Of a stretch of 46,446 nt of DNA, positions 22,999 through 31,681 are shown piece after piece. The notes under the pieces are model-generated. The model was not told the origin of the DNA and made no database searches. It saw nothing but the letters and a program-made list of their open reading frames with translations. The DNA is from Lachnospiraceae bacterium (GTDB taxonomy: Bacteria; Bacillota; Clostridia; Lachnospirales; Lachnospiraceae). Made by a program: the position numbers and the translations under genes. The first letter of the stretch is position 1. The number at the start of each line of letters is the position of its first letter. The DNA lies in NCBI GenBank assembly GCA_009774345.1, contig VSNR01000009.1, positions 1 through 46,446 of the forward strand, in the 5' to 3' direction.

Positions 22999-25266
22999 CT
23001 ACACCTTGTCAATCTTGATGAGCTGTGCGTTCAGGCTCTGCGCAAATCCCTCTGGCATCATACTTCCCGCCATTGCCACCATCGACTCCGGCGTCATGGA
23101 TTTCATCATATCCCACATGCCGACGCCCGGTCTCATCTCCATATTTGTAGCCAGCCTCACTGCCTTCGATACAATGTCCATCGCCTCAGGGCACGCTGCG
23201 ATTTCTTCCATTTTGCACTTGATGTTGTACTTGCCCTCCGGGAACGCCATCGGCGCTTTCAAATCCAGATTTCCCGCCAGTTTAAACCAGTTTGCCACGC
23301 CCTCTGCGCGCTCATTCACCTCTGGAAGCACATAGATTTCAGGCTCCTTTTCCACCTTCTCAATGGTCATGCTGTCCTTGCAGCAGCCTGCGGACACACC
23401 GATGCTGTTAAACCCATTTTCCAACGCAACCGTAAAGACAAAAACCTTATCCGCCGTCAATACCCCGGCCAGTTTGCCATTTACATACAGTGAGACCGTC
23501 GGCTGGTTGGAGTAGACGCGAATCTGCGTCGTCTCTCCCGCCCGCTGCGCATAGCGCTTTCCGCACAGATGCACCATTGGTTCTTTATTCCAATACGCCT
23601 TATAAATATAGTAGCTGTCCTTCTTGGTCAGGCGGTCCATCGTGACCAGACCTTTATTGTTGCGTCCTGCCACGCCGCCCTCATTTCTCGCCGCGCAGCC
23701 AAAGTCAAACATATTCCACACATGGCTCGACCACAGCCACGGACGTTCATTGAGCACCTTCGCCATATGCTCATGATACAGCGCCTGATATTCCTCGCTG
23801 TAATCCTTGCACGCCGGATTGGGCCCGTGATAGGTGATAATTCCCTCACAGCCATACTCTGAGAGGCCCAGACAGATCTCAGGATATTTCTTGTGAAACG
23901 CATCCAGCCACGGCCCGTTATCCTCCATCTTGCCGCCATACCAGCCAAAATAGTGATTATAACTCTCCACATCCGTGATGTGATGGACAGGACTGTCCTC
24001 CGGCGTCATGGTGACATGGGCAATCGTCGTCAGGCGGGTCGGGTCCAGCTCCTTGCACAGCGCGTTCAGCTCCTTATGGTTTTCCACCAACTGCTCTGAG
24101 ATGCCGCCGATTAAGATCTCATTTGAAATGCCCCAGAAGCAGATGCTCGGATGATTATAATTCTGCCAAACCAGCTCCTTTAGCTGCGTGATGCAGTTCT
24201 CATGTGCTGCCGGGTCAGGGCTCATCACGCTGATAAACGGAATCTCCGCCCACACGACAAAACCAAGCTCGTCGCAAGCGTCATAAAAATCCTGCGAATG
24301 CTGGTAATGCGCCAGACGGATGGTGTTGGCACCCAGTTCTTTGATGATCTTCGCATCCCTGTAGTGGTCCTCTCTTGTGAGCGCATTGCCCTTGTAGAGC
24401 ACATCCTGATGGCGGCTCACGCCCCGAAGCGGCGTCGGAACACCATTTAATATAAAGCCTTTGTCCGGGTCACAGGAGAAGCTCCTCACCCCCACGCGCG
24501 CAGACACCATGTCATACGCCTCATTGCGCCGCTGCAATATGGCTGTCACCGTATACAGATACGGATGGTCACAGTCCCACAAAACCGCATCTGGCACATA
24601 GATCTTCACTGCCGTACTGTCCGCTGGACGCACGCCGTATGCCACCTCTTTTCCATCCGCATCGCAAATACAATACTGGACAGTAAAATTCTCATCCGCA
24701 TTCACCACCCATGATTCCAGTGCAAACTCTGCCTCGCCGCACGGTGTTGGCTTGGCTGTGACTTTGAGTCCGCTGCTGCCCCAATACATCAGTTCGAAAT
24801 GCGTTTTCGGCACACTGATGAGACTGACACCGCGGTAGAGCCCGCCATAGAACGTAAAATCCGCCGACTGCGGATAGACGTTCGTCTTGTTCTCATTGCT
24901 GCACGCCACTGCCAGCAGATTTTCGCCTTCTTTTTTACACACATCGGTGATGTCTGCGCGAAAGGTGGAATAGCCGCCCTCATGCGCACAGACCTCGCAG
25001 CCGTTTACATACACCACTGCCTGCTGCCCCGCCGCGGGAATCTCCACAAACACGCGCCCACCGCTCAAAGGCTGCCTTGGCGTCTCAAACGTCCGCACGT
25101 ACCATCCTAAGCCCCGGTCATAACTGCCGTTTCCGTCATGCCCATCCACCGCATTCCATGTGTGCGGCAGATCGACCCGCTCCCAGTCCGCCGGAAGCCT
25201 GTCTGGAAGCGCTGTGCACGTTCGGCTGAACCGCCAGCCTTTATTTAAATTAATCATTGTCCTCAT
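22999..25266 (-). CDS. GH2 family glycosidase, probable beta-glucuronidase
   Basis: The 755-residue enzyme has the sugar-binding jelly roll (about 1-160), an immunoglobulin-like domain (about 170-265) and a TIM barrel (about 265-570). The acid/base is Glu383 in WGISNEI and the nucleophile Glu470 in LGLSEYGCEG. The segment RNNKGLVT carries Asn536 and Lys538, the pair that in glucuronidases contacts the carboxylate; some beta-galactosidases have a similar string. The operon with uxuA and uxuB favours glucuronides. After the core there is a beta domain (about 575-645) and a methionine-rich helical C-terminal extension (about 660-755). There is no signal peptide, so it acts inside the cell after import. 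Confidence 0.85.
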   Translation of the reverse strand: MRTMINLNKGWRFSRTCTALPDRLPADWERVDLPHTWNAVDGHDGNGSYDRGLGWYVRTFETPRQPLSGGRVFVEIPAAGQQAVVYVNGCEVCAHEGGYSTFRADITDVCKKEGENLLAVACSNENKTNVYPQSADFTFYGGLYRGVSLISVPKTHFELMYWGSSGLKVTAKPTPCGEAEFALESWVVNADENFTVQYCICDADGKEVAYGVRPADSTAVKIYVPDAVLWDCDHPYLYTVTAILQRRNEAYDMVSARVGVRSFSCDPDKGFILNGVPTPLRGVSRHQDVLYKGNALTREDHYRDAKIIKELGANTIRLAHYQHSQDFYDACDELGFVVWAEIPFISVMSPDPAAHENCITQLKELVWQNYNHPSICFWGISNEILIGGISEQLVENHKELNALCKELDPTRLTTIAHVTMTPEDSPVHHITDVESYNHYFGWYGGKMEDNGPWLDAFHKKYPEICLGLSEYGCEGIITYHGPNPACKDYSEEYQALYHEHMAKVLNERPWLWSSHVWNMFDFGCAARNEGGVAGRNNKGLVTMDRLTKKDSYYIYKAYWNKEPMVHLCGKRYAQRAGETTQIRVYSNQPTVSLYVNGKLAGVLTADKVFVFTVALENGFNSIGVSAGCCKDSMTIEKVEKEPEIYVLPEVNERAEGVANWFKLAGNLDLKAPMAFPEGKYNIKCKMEEIAACPEAMDIVSKAVRLATNMEMRPGVGMWDMMKSMTPESMVAMAGSMMPEGFAQSLNAQLIKIDKV

Positions 25267-25310
25267 ATACTTGATACTCCTCTCCTGCTGCTGACATTTT
25301 CATCGCATTT

Positions 25311-25364
25311 TTTGACCGCCGTTATTTGACCGGCATTATTCTTATATTGTGCAATTCGCATCAA
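25311..25364 (-). promoter_or_regulatory. Promoter and operator-like repeats of the glucuronide operon
   Basis: On the minus strand TTGATG (25359-25364) and AATAAT (25335-25340) are 18 bp apart and could be -35 and -10 boxes. Downstream, two copies of CGGTCAAA lie 14 bp apart (25325-25332 and 25311-25318), where a repressor could bind. No regulator gene is adjacent. Confidence 0.45.
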
Positions 25365-25416
25365 AAAATGTATAAGCTGTGCAATCAAGCAGAGAAGATT
25401 TATCGGCGTGTGCAAT

Positions 25417-25510
25417 CGAGTAGGGGAATGCCCTTCTCACCTACTCGCGCGCCGGGCACCCGTCAGCGTATGCTGACAATCTTCCTCTGGGTGCCCGTGT
25501 GCATAAAAAA
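25417..25510 (-). repeat. Structured interspersed repeat, copy A (complete)
   Basis: Reading the plus strand: a hairpin CGAGTAGG / CCTACTCG (25417-25447), then GCGCC, then an outer stem GGGCACCC (25454-25461) / GGGTGCCC (25489-25496). This encloses an inner hairpin GTCAGC gtat GCTGAC (25462-25477) and an 11-nt linker ending TTCCTCT. GTGTGCATAAAA follows. The same arrangement with different stem sequences is found at 45.62-45.68 kb. On the minus strand the element begins right after a terminator T-run. Confidence 0.8.
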
Positions 25511-25533
25511 GAGACAGGCACTTCTGTCTCTTT
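25505..25533 (-). terminator. Terminator of the ThrE-like pair
   Basis: AAAGAGACAG and CTGTCTCTTT form a 10-bp stem with a 6-nt loop, and the minus strand continues in T. It overlaps the stop codon of the gene at 25532. The structured repeat adjoins it. Confidence 0.8.
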
Positions 25534-26035
25534 AATCTTCTCCCCGCTCCCAGTTCTTTCGAAGCGGTTCAAATCGCACTTTATACTGTATATTTTTGTG
25601 GCTGATATGGTAAAATACCAGCGAAATCACCACAATGCCCACCGCGATGCCAAGCGCGATGACGATCGTCTCCATCGCATAGATTTTTGCGCTGTCTGCA
25701 TCGCCGTCCACAATGGCGCGCATCGTATAATAGAGCCGTCCGCCCGGCACCAGCGGGATGATGGACGGTATCAAAAACACCGTCGCTGGCGCCTTGATCA
25801 CGCGGGCAAGCACCTCCGCATAGAGCGTCACCACCGCAGCCGGTATGAGATTTTGCAAGAGCGGCGTCAGCCCCGCCTCCACGCACGCACAATACAGAAA
25901 TGTCGATACCACACCGCCCAGACAGCCGTACACAATCTTATTTCTCTTCACGTTGATGAGCAGGCAGTATCCCAAAGTTCCTGCCGCCGCAGTCACGATC
26001 ATCACCATATATTTTTCGCAAAACTGAACGATCAT
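25532..26035 (-). CDS. Threonine/serine exporter, small subunit (ThrE C-terminal half, DUF3815-like)
   Basis: The 167-residue protein has about five membrane helices and the family signatures PVFLIPSIIPLVPGG-like (VFLIPSIIPLVPGGRLYY) and a leading IVQFCEKYMVMIVTAAAGTLGY. In Corynebacterium the ThrE carrier is a single chain; in many Firmicutes it is split as here. It probably forms a complex with the DUF1212-type subunit encoded 1 bp upstream. Export of small hydroxy amino acids is the family function; the actual substrate is untested. Confidence 0.85.
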   Translation of the reverse strand: MIVQFCEKYMVMIVTAAAGTLGYCLLINVKRNKIVYGCLGGVVSTFLYCACVEAGLTPLLQNLIPAAVVTLYAEVLARVIKAPATVFLIPSIIPLVPGGRLYYTMRAIVDGDADSAKIYAMETIVIALGIAVGIVVISLVFYHISHKNIQYKVRFEPLRKNWERGED

Positions 26036-26036
26036 A

Positions 26037-26825
26037 TTATAATAGTCCTCCCAACATCATAATGGCAATACCAAACCCTGCCGCGATGGCAACTGCCATC
26101 ATCAGCGCCTCCGCAAGCCGTAGAATCCCGGTAATAATATCCCCGCACATCATGTCGCGCAGGGAGTTCATCAGACTGATTCCGGGAATCAAAAGCATAA
26201 TGCTGCCGATCATCACCATATCAATATGCTGCCCAATTCCCACAAAAACAGACAAAATACAGAGAATCCCCGCCACAATGGAGATTGCGAGGCTGTACAC
26301 CACTCGGTTTCTGCCGTGCGCCGAAAACAGATAATCCCACAGATACATCAATACAGCCACCACGCCGGCAGCCAGACTATCGCGCAGACTGCCGCCAAAA
26401 AACAGCGTAAAGGCGGACGCCAGCAATACATATCCCGTTATCTTTGATTTGTAAATGCGCTTCTTGGCAGGCGCCATGATGGCGCAAATCTGCTGCTCAA
26501 TCTCATCGCACGGCGGCTTCTTCTCGCAGATATAGCGCGACAATGCATTGAGCTCCTCAAGTTTTTTCAAATCCGTCGGATACGGATTGATGCGCCGCGC
26601 AAGCGTATAATTTTTCCCGTCATCCGCCTTCCAGCTTAGAATAATCAGGGACAAAATCGTAAACACGTCCACAATCCCGCCGCCGTAAGCGGTACAAATG
26701 CGGGTCACGGTATCCTCCACCCGCAGGATTTCCGCGCCGCAGCGCAGCATGGTCTCTCCCATGTCGAGCGCGCACTCCATCACCCGCGCAGGCGCCTCAC
26801 AGGCTTTTTTCTCGTCCATCTTCAT
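26037..26825 (-). CDS. Threonine/serine exporter, large subunit (ThrE N-terminal half, DUF1212-like)
   Basis: The 262-residue protein starts with a soluble stretch of about 120 residues carrying the conserved GETMLRCGAEILRVEDTVTRIC motif and the RRINPYPTDLKKLEELN segment, then has about five membrane helices including GSIMLLIPGISLMNSLRDMMCGD. This is the N-terminal half of ThrE. The motif near residue 25-45 is thought to be functionally important in the family. The start at 26825 has GGGGAGG close by; the ATG two codons later is equally possible. It is translated together with the small subunit. Confidence 0.87.
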   Translation of the reverse strand: MKMDEKKACEAPARVMECALDMGETMLRCGAEILRVEDTVTRICTAYGGGIVDVFTILSLIILSWKADDGKNYTLARRINPYPTDLKKLEELNALSRYICEKKPPCDEIEQQICAIMAPAKKRIYKSKITGYVLLASAFTLFFGGSLRDSLAAGVVAVLMYLWDYLFSAHGRNRVVYSLAISIVAGILCILSVFVGIGQHIDMVMIGSIMLLIPGISLMNSLRDMMCGDIITGILRLAEALMMAVAIAAGFGIAIMMLGGLL

Positions 26826-26932
26826 CGAACCTCCCCAACACGTTTTAGATTATGACTATCTTATCATAACTCCCGACAAAAGTCAGTATGCAGTTTCCCT
26901 ATATTTTAAGCAGATTAATCCGCCTTACTACC

Positions 26933-26961
26933 TTGACCGTTGTTTTTGAAAGTGTTATTAT
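26933..26961 (+). promoter_or_regulatory. Promoter of ptb-buk
   Basis: TTGACC (26933-26938), a 17-bp spacer and TATTAT (26956-26961) make a good sigma-A-type promoter about 60 bp before the ptb start. No operator is evident. Confidence 0.75.
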
Positions 26962-27023
26962 TTTAACAGAGAGTCCTGCATTTCTGCGGGCTAAATTTAT
27001 AAAATAATAACGAGGTGTTTCAA

Positions 27024-27944
27024 ATGAGTAAAGGTTTTAAGGATTTACTGCAAAAGGTTTACGAGTGTGACCGCAAGACGGTCGCGGTCGCTGTAGCTGA
27101 GGATGAGCCTGTATTGGAGGCTGTAAAAGCTGCAAAGGAAAAAGGCATCGCCGATGCGATTCTTGTCGGAGATGAGGCGAAGATCAAAGAGATCGCTGCC
27201 AGCATGAATATGGACTTGGCAGGCTTTGAGATCATCAATGAGCCAGACCATGTACAGGCGGCACACACTGCGGTCAAGCTCGTCCATGACGGCAAGGCGG
27301 ACATGTACATGAAGGGCTTGATCGACACCAAGAATTTCTTAAAGAGCGTGCTGGACAAGGAAGTAGGACTCCGCACAGGCAAGGCGCTCTCCCACGTATG
27401 TGTCTTTGAGATCAAGGGCATTGACCGGCTCCTGTTCTTATCTGACGTTGCCTTTATGACCTATCCGACACTCGAGGACAAGACAGCGATCATCAACAAT
27501 ACCGTTGAAGTCTGCCACGCGTGCGGCATCGCGGAACCAAAGGTTGCTCCGGTCGCTGCGGTCGAGGTTGTCAATCCCAAGATGCCTTGTACGGTTGATG
27601 CGGATGAACTGACCAAGATGAACGCAGAAGGCAAGATCACAGGCTGCATCATTGACGGCCCGCTCTCTATGGATATGGCGATCGACAGCGCTGCCGCTGC
27701 ACACAAGGGCGGCACAGACAGAAAGATTGCCGGTGATGCCGATGTCATCCTCTTCCCGGACATCCATTCTGGAAACCTTGTATACAAGGTACTGACACAC
27801 CTTTGCGACGTGAAAAACGGCAATATCCTGACAGGTACAGCAGCACCCGTCATTCTGACATCCCGCTCTGACAGCTTCGAGGCAAAGCTGAACTCCATCG
27901 CGCTTGCCGCCGTTGTCGCAGAATCCATGAAAAAATCAAAATAA
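27024..27944 (+). CDS. ptb: Phosphate butyryltransferase
   Basis: The 306-residue enzyme transfers butyryl from CoA to phosphate, giving butyryl phosphate for the kinase encoded next. Family features are seen in AVAVAEDEPVLEAVKAAKEKGIADAILVGDE, MYMKGLIDTKNFLKSVLDKEVGLRTG, and a C-terminal DVILFPDIHSGNLVYK and LTSRSDS. The start is the ATG at 27024 with GAGGTG in front; an in-frame GTG nine bases earlier lies within that site. The ptb-buk route conserves ATP at the last step of butyrate formation and replaces the CoA-transferase route of many other gut butyrate producers. Confidence 0.95.
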   Translation: MSKGFKDLLQKVYECDRKTVAVAVAEDEPVLEAVKAAKEKGIADAILVGDEAKIKEIAASMNMDLAGFEIINEPDHVQAAHTAVKLVHDGKADMYMKGLIDTKNFLKSVLDKEVGLRTGKALSHVCVFEIKGIDRLLFLSDVAFMTYPTLEDKTAIINNTVEVCHACGIAEPKVAPVAAVEVVNPKMPCTVDADELTKMNAEGKITGCIIDGPLSMDMAIDSAAAAHKGGTDRKIAGDADVILFPDIHSGNLVYKVLTHLCDVKNGNILTGTAAPVILTSRSDSFEAKLNSIALAAVVAESMKKSK

Positions 27945-27977
27945 TACAAATCAAAAAAATACAGGAGGAATATACAT

Positions 27978-29045
27978 ATGGCTATCAAAAGTCTGATTAT
28001 CAATCCGGGCTCCACATCCACTAAAATCGGTGTATTTGAGGACGAAACTTTGTTGTTCGAGGAGACGCTTCGGCATTCTACCGAGGAGATTTCCCAGTAT
28101 GCCACCATCGTAGACCAGAAAGATTTCCGCAAGAAAATCATCACGGACTTGCTGGCTGAAAAAAATTTTGACTTAAAGTCCCTGAATGTTGTCGTAGGAC
28201 GCGGCGGAATGCTCAAACCCATTCCCGGCGGCACCTATGCGGTGACAGATGCCTTGCTCGCGGACTTAAAGGTCGGCGTACAGGGACAGCACGCTTCCAA
28301 TCTCGGCGGCATTCTCGCCAGAGAGATCGCGGACTCCATCGGTGTTCCCTCCTACATCGTGGACCCGGTTGTCGTAGATGAGCTGATGCCGGTAGCGCGT
28401 TTCTCCGGCGTTCCTGAGCTTCCCCGCACCAGCGTGTTCCATGCGCTGAACCAGAAGGCAGTTGCCAAGAGATATGCCAAGGAGATCGGAAAGCCCTATG
28501 ACAGCCTTCGGCTGATCGTCGTTCATATGGGCGGCGGTGTCTCTGTCGGCGCGCATGTGGACGGCAAAGTCATTGACGTATTTAACGCACTCGACGGGGA
28601 TGGTGCATTCTCTCCTGAGCGCGCAGGCGCAGTGCCAAGCGGTGCCCTGATCAAGATGTGCTTCTCTGGAAAATATACCGAGAAAGAAATCTACAGCAAG
28701 ATTGTGGGCAAGGGCGGCTTCAACGCATACCTTGGCACCAATGACATGCGCGAGGTCACAAAGCGCGCCAACGAAGGCGACGAGAAGGCGGTTGAGGCGA
28801 AGAAAGCATTCTTATTGCAGGTTGCAAAGGATATCGGCTCAATGGCATGTGTGCTGAACGGAAAAGTAGACCAGATTATCGTGACTGGCGGCATCGCATA
28901 CGGCGAGGATGTAGTCGCTGCCCTCAAGGATTATGCAGAGTGGATTGCTCCATTCACCGTATATCCCGGCGAGGATGAGCTGCTTGCGCTGGCACAAGGT
29001 GCGCTGCGTGTGCTAAATAACGAAGAGAAGGCGATGGAGTACTAA
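27978..29045 (+). CDS. buk: Butyrate kinase
   Basis: The 355-residue acetokinase-family enzyme makes ATP from butyryl phosphate. It shows the phosphate-binding IINPGSTSTKIGVFED, VVGRGGMLKPIPGG, the VVHMGGGVSVGAHVDGK loop and VTGGIAYGEDV near the end. Length is normal. It has a strong AGGAGG site, follows ptb by 33 bp, and ends before a 13-bp terminator stem. Branched-chain acyl phosphates are possible alternative substrates in this family. Confidence 0.96.
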   Translation: MAIKSLIINPGSTSTKIGVFEDETLLFEETLRHSTEEISQYATIVDQKDFRKKIITDLLAEKNFDLKSLNVVVGRGGMLKPIPGGTYAVTDALLADLKVGVQGQHASNLGGILAREIADSIGVPSYIVDPVVVDELMPVARFSGVPELPRTSVFHALNQKAVAKRYAKEIGKPYDSLRLIVVHMGGGVSVGAHVDGKVIDVFNALDGDGAFSPERAGAVPSGALIKMCFSGKYTEKEIYSKIVGKGGFNAYLGTNDMREVTKRANEGDEKAVEAKKAFLLQVAKDIGSMACVLNGKVDQIIVTGGIAYGEDVVAALKDYAEWIAPFTVYPGEDELLALAQGALRVLNNEEKAMEY

Positions 29046-29062
29046 ATATATACCAAAAACAT

Positions 29063-29092
29063 CGAGCAGGGGAAAAGTGTTTCCCCTGCTCG
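29063..29092. terminator. Bidirectional terminator between buk and the polyamine operon
   Basis: A perfect 13-bp stem, CGAGCAGGGGAAA / TTTCCCCTGCTCG, with a 4-nt loop lies between two convergent genes. The minus strand has TTTTT a few bases further. Its arm CGAGCAGGGGAAA resembles the CGAGTAGGGGAA of the structured repeat copies. Confidence 0.85.
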
Positions 29093-29094
29093 TA

Positions 29095-30270
29095 TTATAA
29101 TCTCCTCTTAAAATCTTCATATCCAAACCGTTTCACGGTCTGCCATGTGCCATTTGCATCCAGTGCAATGATCTCAGGAAGCGGCATACCGTTAAAGGTA
29201 TTATTTTTTACCATAGAATAGATCGCCATATCCCCAAAAATAAGGCGGTCTCCCACCTTTAATTCATCATCAAACGAATAGTCACCAATCAAATCTCCTG
29301 CAAGACACGTCGGGCCTGCCAGCCTGTATGTGAAGGCTTTTTCGCCCGCCTCCCCGCTGTTGTACAGAGGCGGACGGTAGGGCATTTCGATCACATCCGG
29401 CATATGACAGGCCGCAGAGGTATCCACAATCGCCGTCACAATCCCATGGTTCGAGACAAGCTCAAGCACCTGCGTCACCAGAAAGCCAGCATTTAATGCA
29501 ACCGCCTCCCCCGGCTCCAAATAGACGGTCAACCCATACTTTTTTTGAATTCTCTGAATCAATGCAACCAGCGCCTCCACATCGTAATCATATTTCGTAA
29601 TATGATGGCCGCCGCCCATATTCAGCCATTTCATCTGATACAGATACGCGCCAAACTTCTCCTCCACCGCGTTCATGGTCGTGACCAGCGCATCGGCATT
29701 CTGTTCACACAGACAGTGAAAATGAAGCCCTTCGATTCCCTCTAACGCATCCAATCCATGTTTTTCAAAATGTTCCAGTGTGACGCCAAGGCGCGATCCC
29801 GGAGCACACGGGTCATAAATTGCATGGTCCTGCGTCGAGCATTCAGGATTGATGCGGATGCCACACGATTTCCCAGCCCTCAGTGCCGCTTCTTTGTACA
29901 GTTCCCACTGCGAGAAGGAATTAAAGACGATGTGGTCACAGATTTGTAACAGCTCCTCCATATGCCCCTTATCATATGCCGGTGAAAACACATGGTTCTC
30001 GCATCGTCTCTCTTTTTGGCACAGCTCCTCATAGCCAAGCCGCGCCTCATACAGACCGCTCGCCGTCACCCCGTCGAGATACTTCCCAATCAGCGGATAA
30101 TAATAGTACATGGAAAACGCCTTCTGTGCCAACAGGATTTTGCAGCCCGCCCGGTCTGCCACACGGCGCAGCAGTTTTAGATTTTTTTCCAAAAGAGCTT
30201 CACTCACAATATAGCAGGGTGTCGGAACCTCCTGTATAATTTCTTTGATTCTCTCGTATTCTATTCCCAC
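29095..30270 (-). CDS. nspC: Carboxynorspermidine/carboxyspermidine decarboxylase
   Basis: The 391-residue PLP enzyme of the alanine-racemase fold removes the carboxyl group of carboxyspermidine (or carboxynorspermidine). It has VPTPCYIVSEALLEKNL at the start, the PLP lysine in ILLAQKAFSMYYYYPLI, the glycine loop NMGGGHHITKYDYD, EPGEAVALNAGF and the C-terminal PTCLAGDLIGDYSF with the active-site Cys-x-x-x-Asp. It is the last gene of the six-gene polyamine operon and directly follows the matching dehydrogenase. Confidence 0.93.
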   Translation of the reverse strand: MGIEYERIKEIIQEVPTPCYIVSEALLEKNLKLLRRVADRAGCKILLAQKAFSMYYYYPLIGKYLDGVTASGLYEARLGYEELCQKERRCENHVFSPAYDKGHMEELLQICDHIVFNSFSQWELYKEAALRAGKSCGIRINPECSTQDHAIYDPCAPGSRLGVTLEHFEKHGLDALEGIEGLHFHCLCEQNADALVTTMNAVEEKFGAYLYQMKWLNMGGGHHITKYDYDVEALVALIQRIQKKYGLTVYLEPGEAVALNAGFLVTQVLELVSNHGIVTAIVDTSAACHMPDVIEMPYRPPLYNSGEAGEKAFTYRLAGPTCLAGDLIGDYSFDDELKVGDRLIFGDMAIYSMVKNNTFNGMPLPEIIALDANGTWQTVKRFGYEDFKRRL

Positions 30271-30303
30271 AAAACTCCCTCCGTTACAGTTCCGCCATCC
30301 ATC

Positions 30304-31563
30304 CTACTCCACCAGCACCGGCTGATGGCTCTCCTGCCATGGCAACCCCCACCGGTTCAGCGCTTCCATATAGGGGTCTGGGTCAAACTCTTCCACGGTG
30401 AATACACCCGGTTTGTTCCACTTGCCTGTCAGCAGCATCATTGCGCCAATCATCGCCGGAACCCCTGTCGTATATGAAATCGCCTGCGAGCCGACCTCCT
30501 GATAACATGCCTGATGGTCACATACGTTATAAAGATAGTACGTCTTATCCTTTCCATCCTTTTTTCCGGTAAAGATACAGCCGATATTCGTCTTACCCTT
30601 GGTGCGCGGCCCCAGACTTGCCGGGTCTGGCAGCAATGTCTTCAAAAACTGAATCGGGACAATCTCTTTTCCTTCATAAGTGATGGGCGTAGTCGAAAGC
30701 ATTCCGACATCCTCAAGGCACCGCATATGATCGAGATAGCTCTGTCCAAACGTCATAAAAAAGCGGATTCTCTTCACGTCAGGAATGTTTTTGGCAAGCG
30801 ATTCAATCTCCTCATGATGCAGCAGGTACATATCCTTGGTGCCAACTTGGTCAAAATCATACACCCGCTTGATGCTCATTGCCGGAACTTCTATCCAGTG
30901 GCCATTCTCCCAGTAACTTCCCGGCGCTGAGACCTCCCGCAGATTGATCTCGGGATTAAAATTGGTCGCAAACGCATAGCCGTGGTCGCCGCCATTGCAG
31001 TCCAGAATGTCAATCGTCTCAATCACATCAAACTCATGTTTTAAGGCATAGGCACAATATGCCTGTGTGACACCGGGGTCAAAGCCTGAGCCAAGAAGCG
31101 CCGTAATGCCCGCCTCCTCAAACTTTTTTCGGTACGCCCACTGCCATGAATAATCAAAGTACGCCGAAAATCCCTGCTCTTTGCACCGCTTCTCATAGGC
31201 AGCCCGCCACGCTGGCTCCTCGATGTTTTCCGGTTCATAATTTGCTGTGTCCATATAGTTTACCCTGCATTCCAGACATGCCTCCATGATTGCCAAATCC
31301 TGATAAGGCAGCGCAATGTTCATGACAAGCTCCGGCTGATATCCCCGAATCAGCGCCACCACCTCATCCTTGTTGTCCGCGTCCACCTGCGCTGTCGTAA
31401 TCTTGGTGTCTGTCTTTCCCTCAAGCTGTTGTCTTAACGCATCGCACTTTGCCTTCGTGCGGCTGGCAATCATGATCTCCTGAAAGACCGCACTGTTCTG
31501 GCAGCATTTTTGAATCGCCACGCTGGCAACGCCGCCGCAGCCAATAATCAATACTCTTCCCAT
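30304..31563 (-). CDS. Carboxyspermidine/carboxynorspermidine dehydrogenase (saccharopine dehydrogenase family)
   Basis: The protein of about 419 residues begins MGRVLIIGCGGVASVAIQKC, a Rossmann NADPH-binding start, and contains the family segments YMDTANYEPEN, LLGSGFDPGVTQAYCAYA and DCNGGDHGYAFATNFNPEINLREV. It joins aspartate semialdehyde to putrescine (or diaminopropane) and reduces the imine. The start at 31563 is chosen because GGAGG lies just upstream; the longer frame starts inside that region. Its gene pair with nspC identifies it as the polyamine enzyme rather than lysine-forming saccharopine dehydrogenase. Confidence 0.92.
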   Translation of the reverse strand: MGRVLIIGCGGVASVAIQKCCQNSAVFQEIMIASRTKAKCDALRQQLEGKTDTKITTAQVDADNKDEVVALIRGYQPELVMNIALPYQDLAIMEACLECRVNYMDTANYEPENIEEPAWRAAYEKRCKEQGFSAYFDYSWQWAYRKKFEEAGITALLGSGFDPGVTQAYCAYALKHEFDVIETIDILDCNGGDHGYAFATNFNPEINLREVSAPGSYWENGHWIEVPAMSIKRVYDFDQVGTKDMYLLHHEEIESLAKNIPDVKRIRFFMTFGQSYLDHMRCLEDVGMLSTTPITYEGKEIVPIQFLKTLLPDPASLGPRTKGKTNIGCIFTGKKDGKDKTYYLYNVCDHQACYQEVGSQAISYTTGVPAMIGAMMLLTGKWNKPGVFTVEEFDPDPYMEALNRWGLPWQESHQPVLVE

Positions 31564-31681
31564 TTTCTTTGTATATCCTCCTCTAAGAAATATCCTGCGC
31601 AATCTGCATCACTTATTTTCCTACAATTCCTAATAAATTCTGCTTCCAATATCCCGCGTGTTCAACAAAGCGCTTCAGCGT

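Noticed and set aside
29063..29092. The 13-bp stem as a riboswitch or full member of the structured repeat family
   Set aside because: It is a simple terminator stem between convergent genes; only one arm resembles the repeat.
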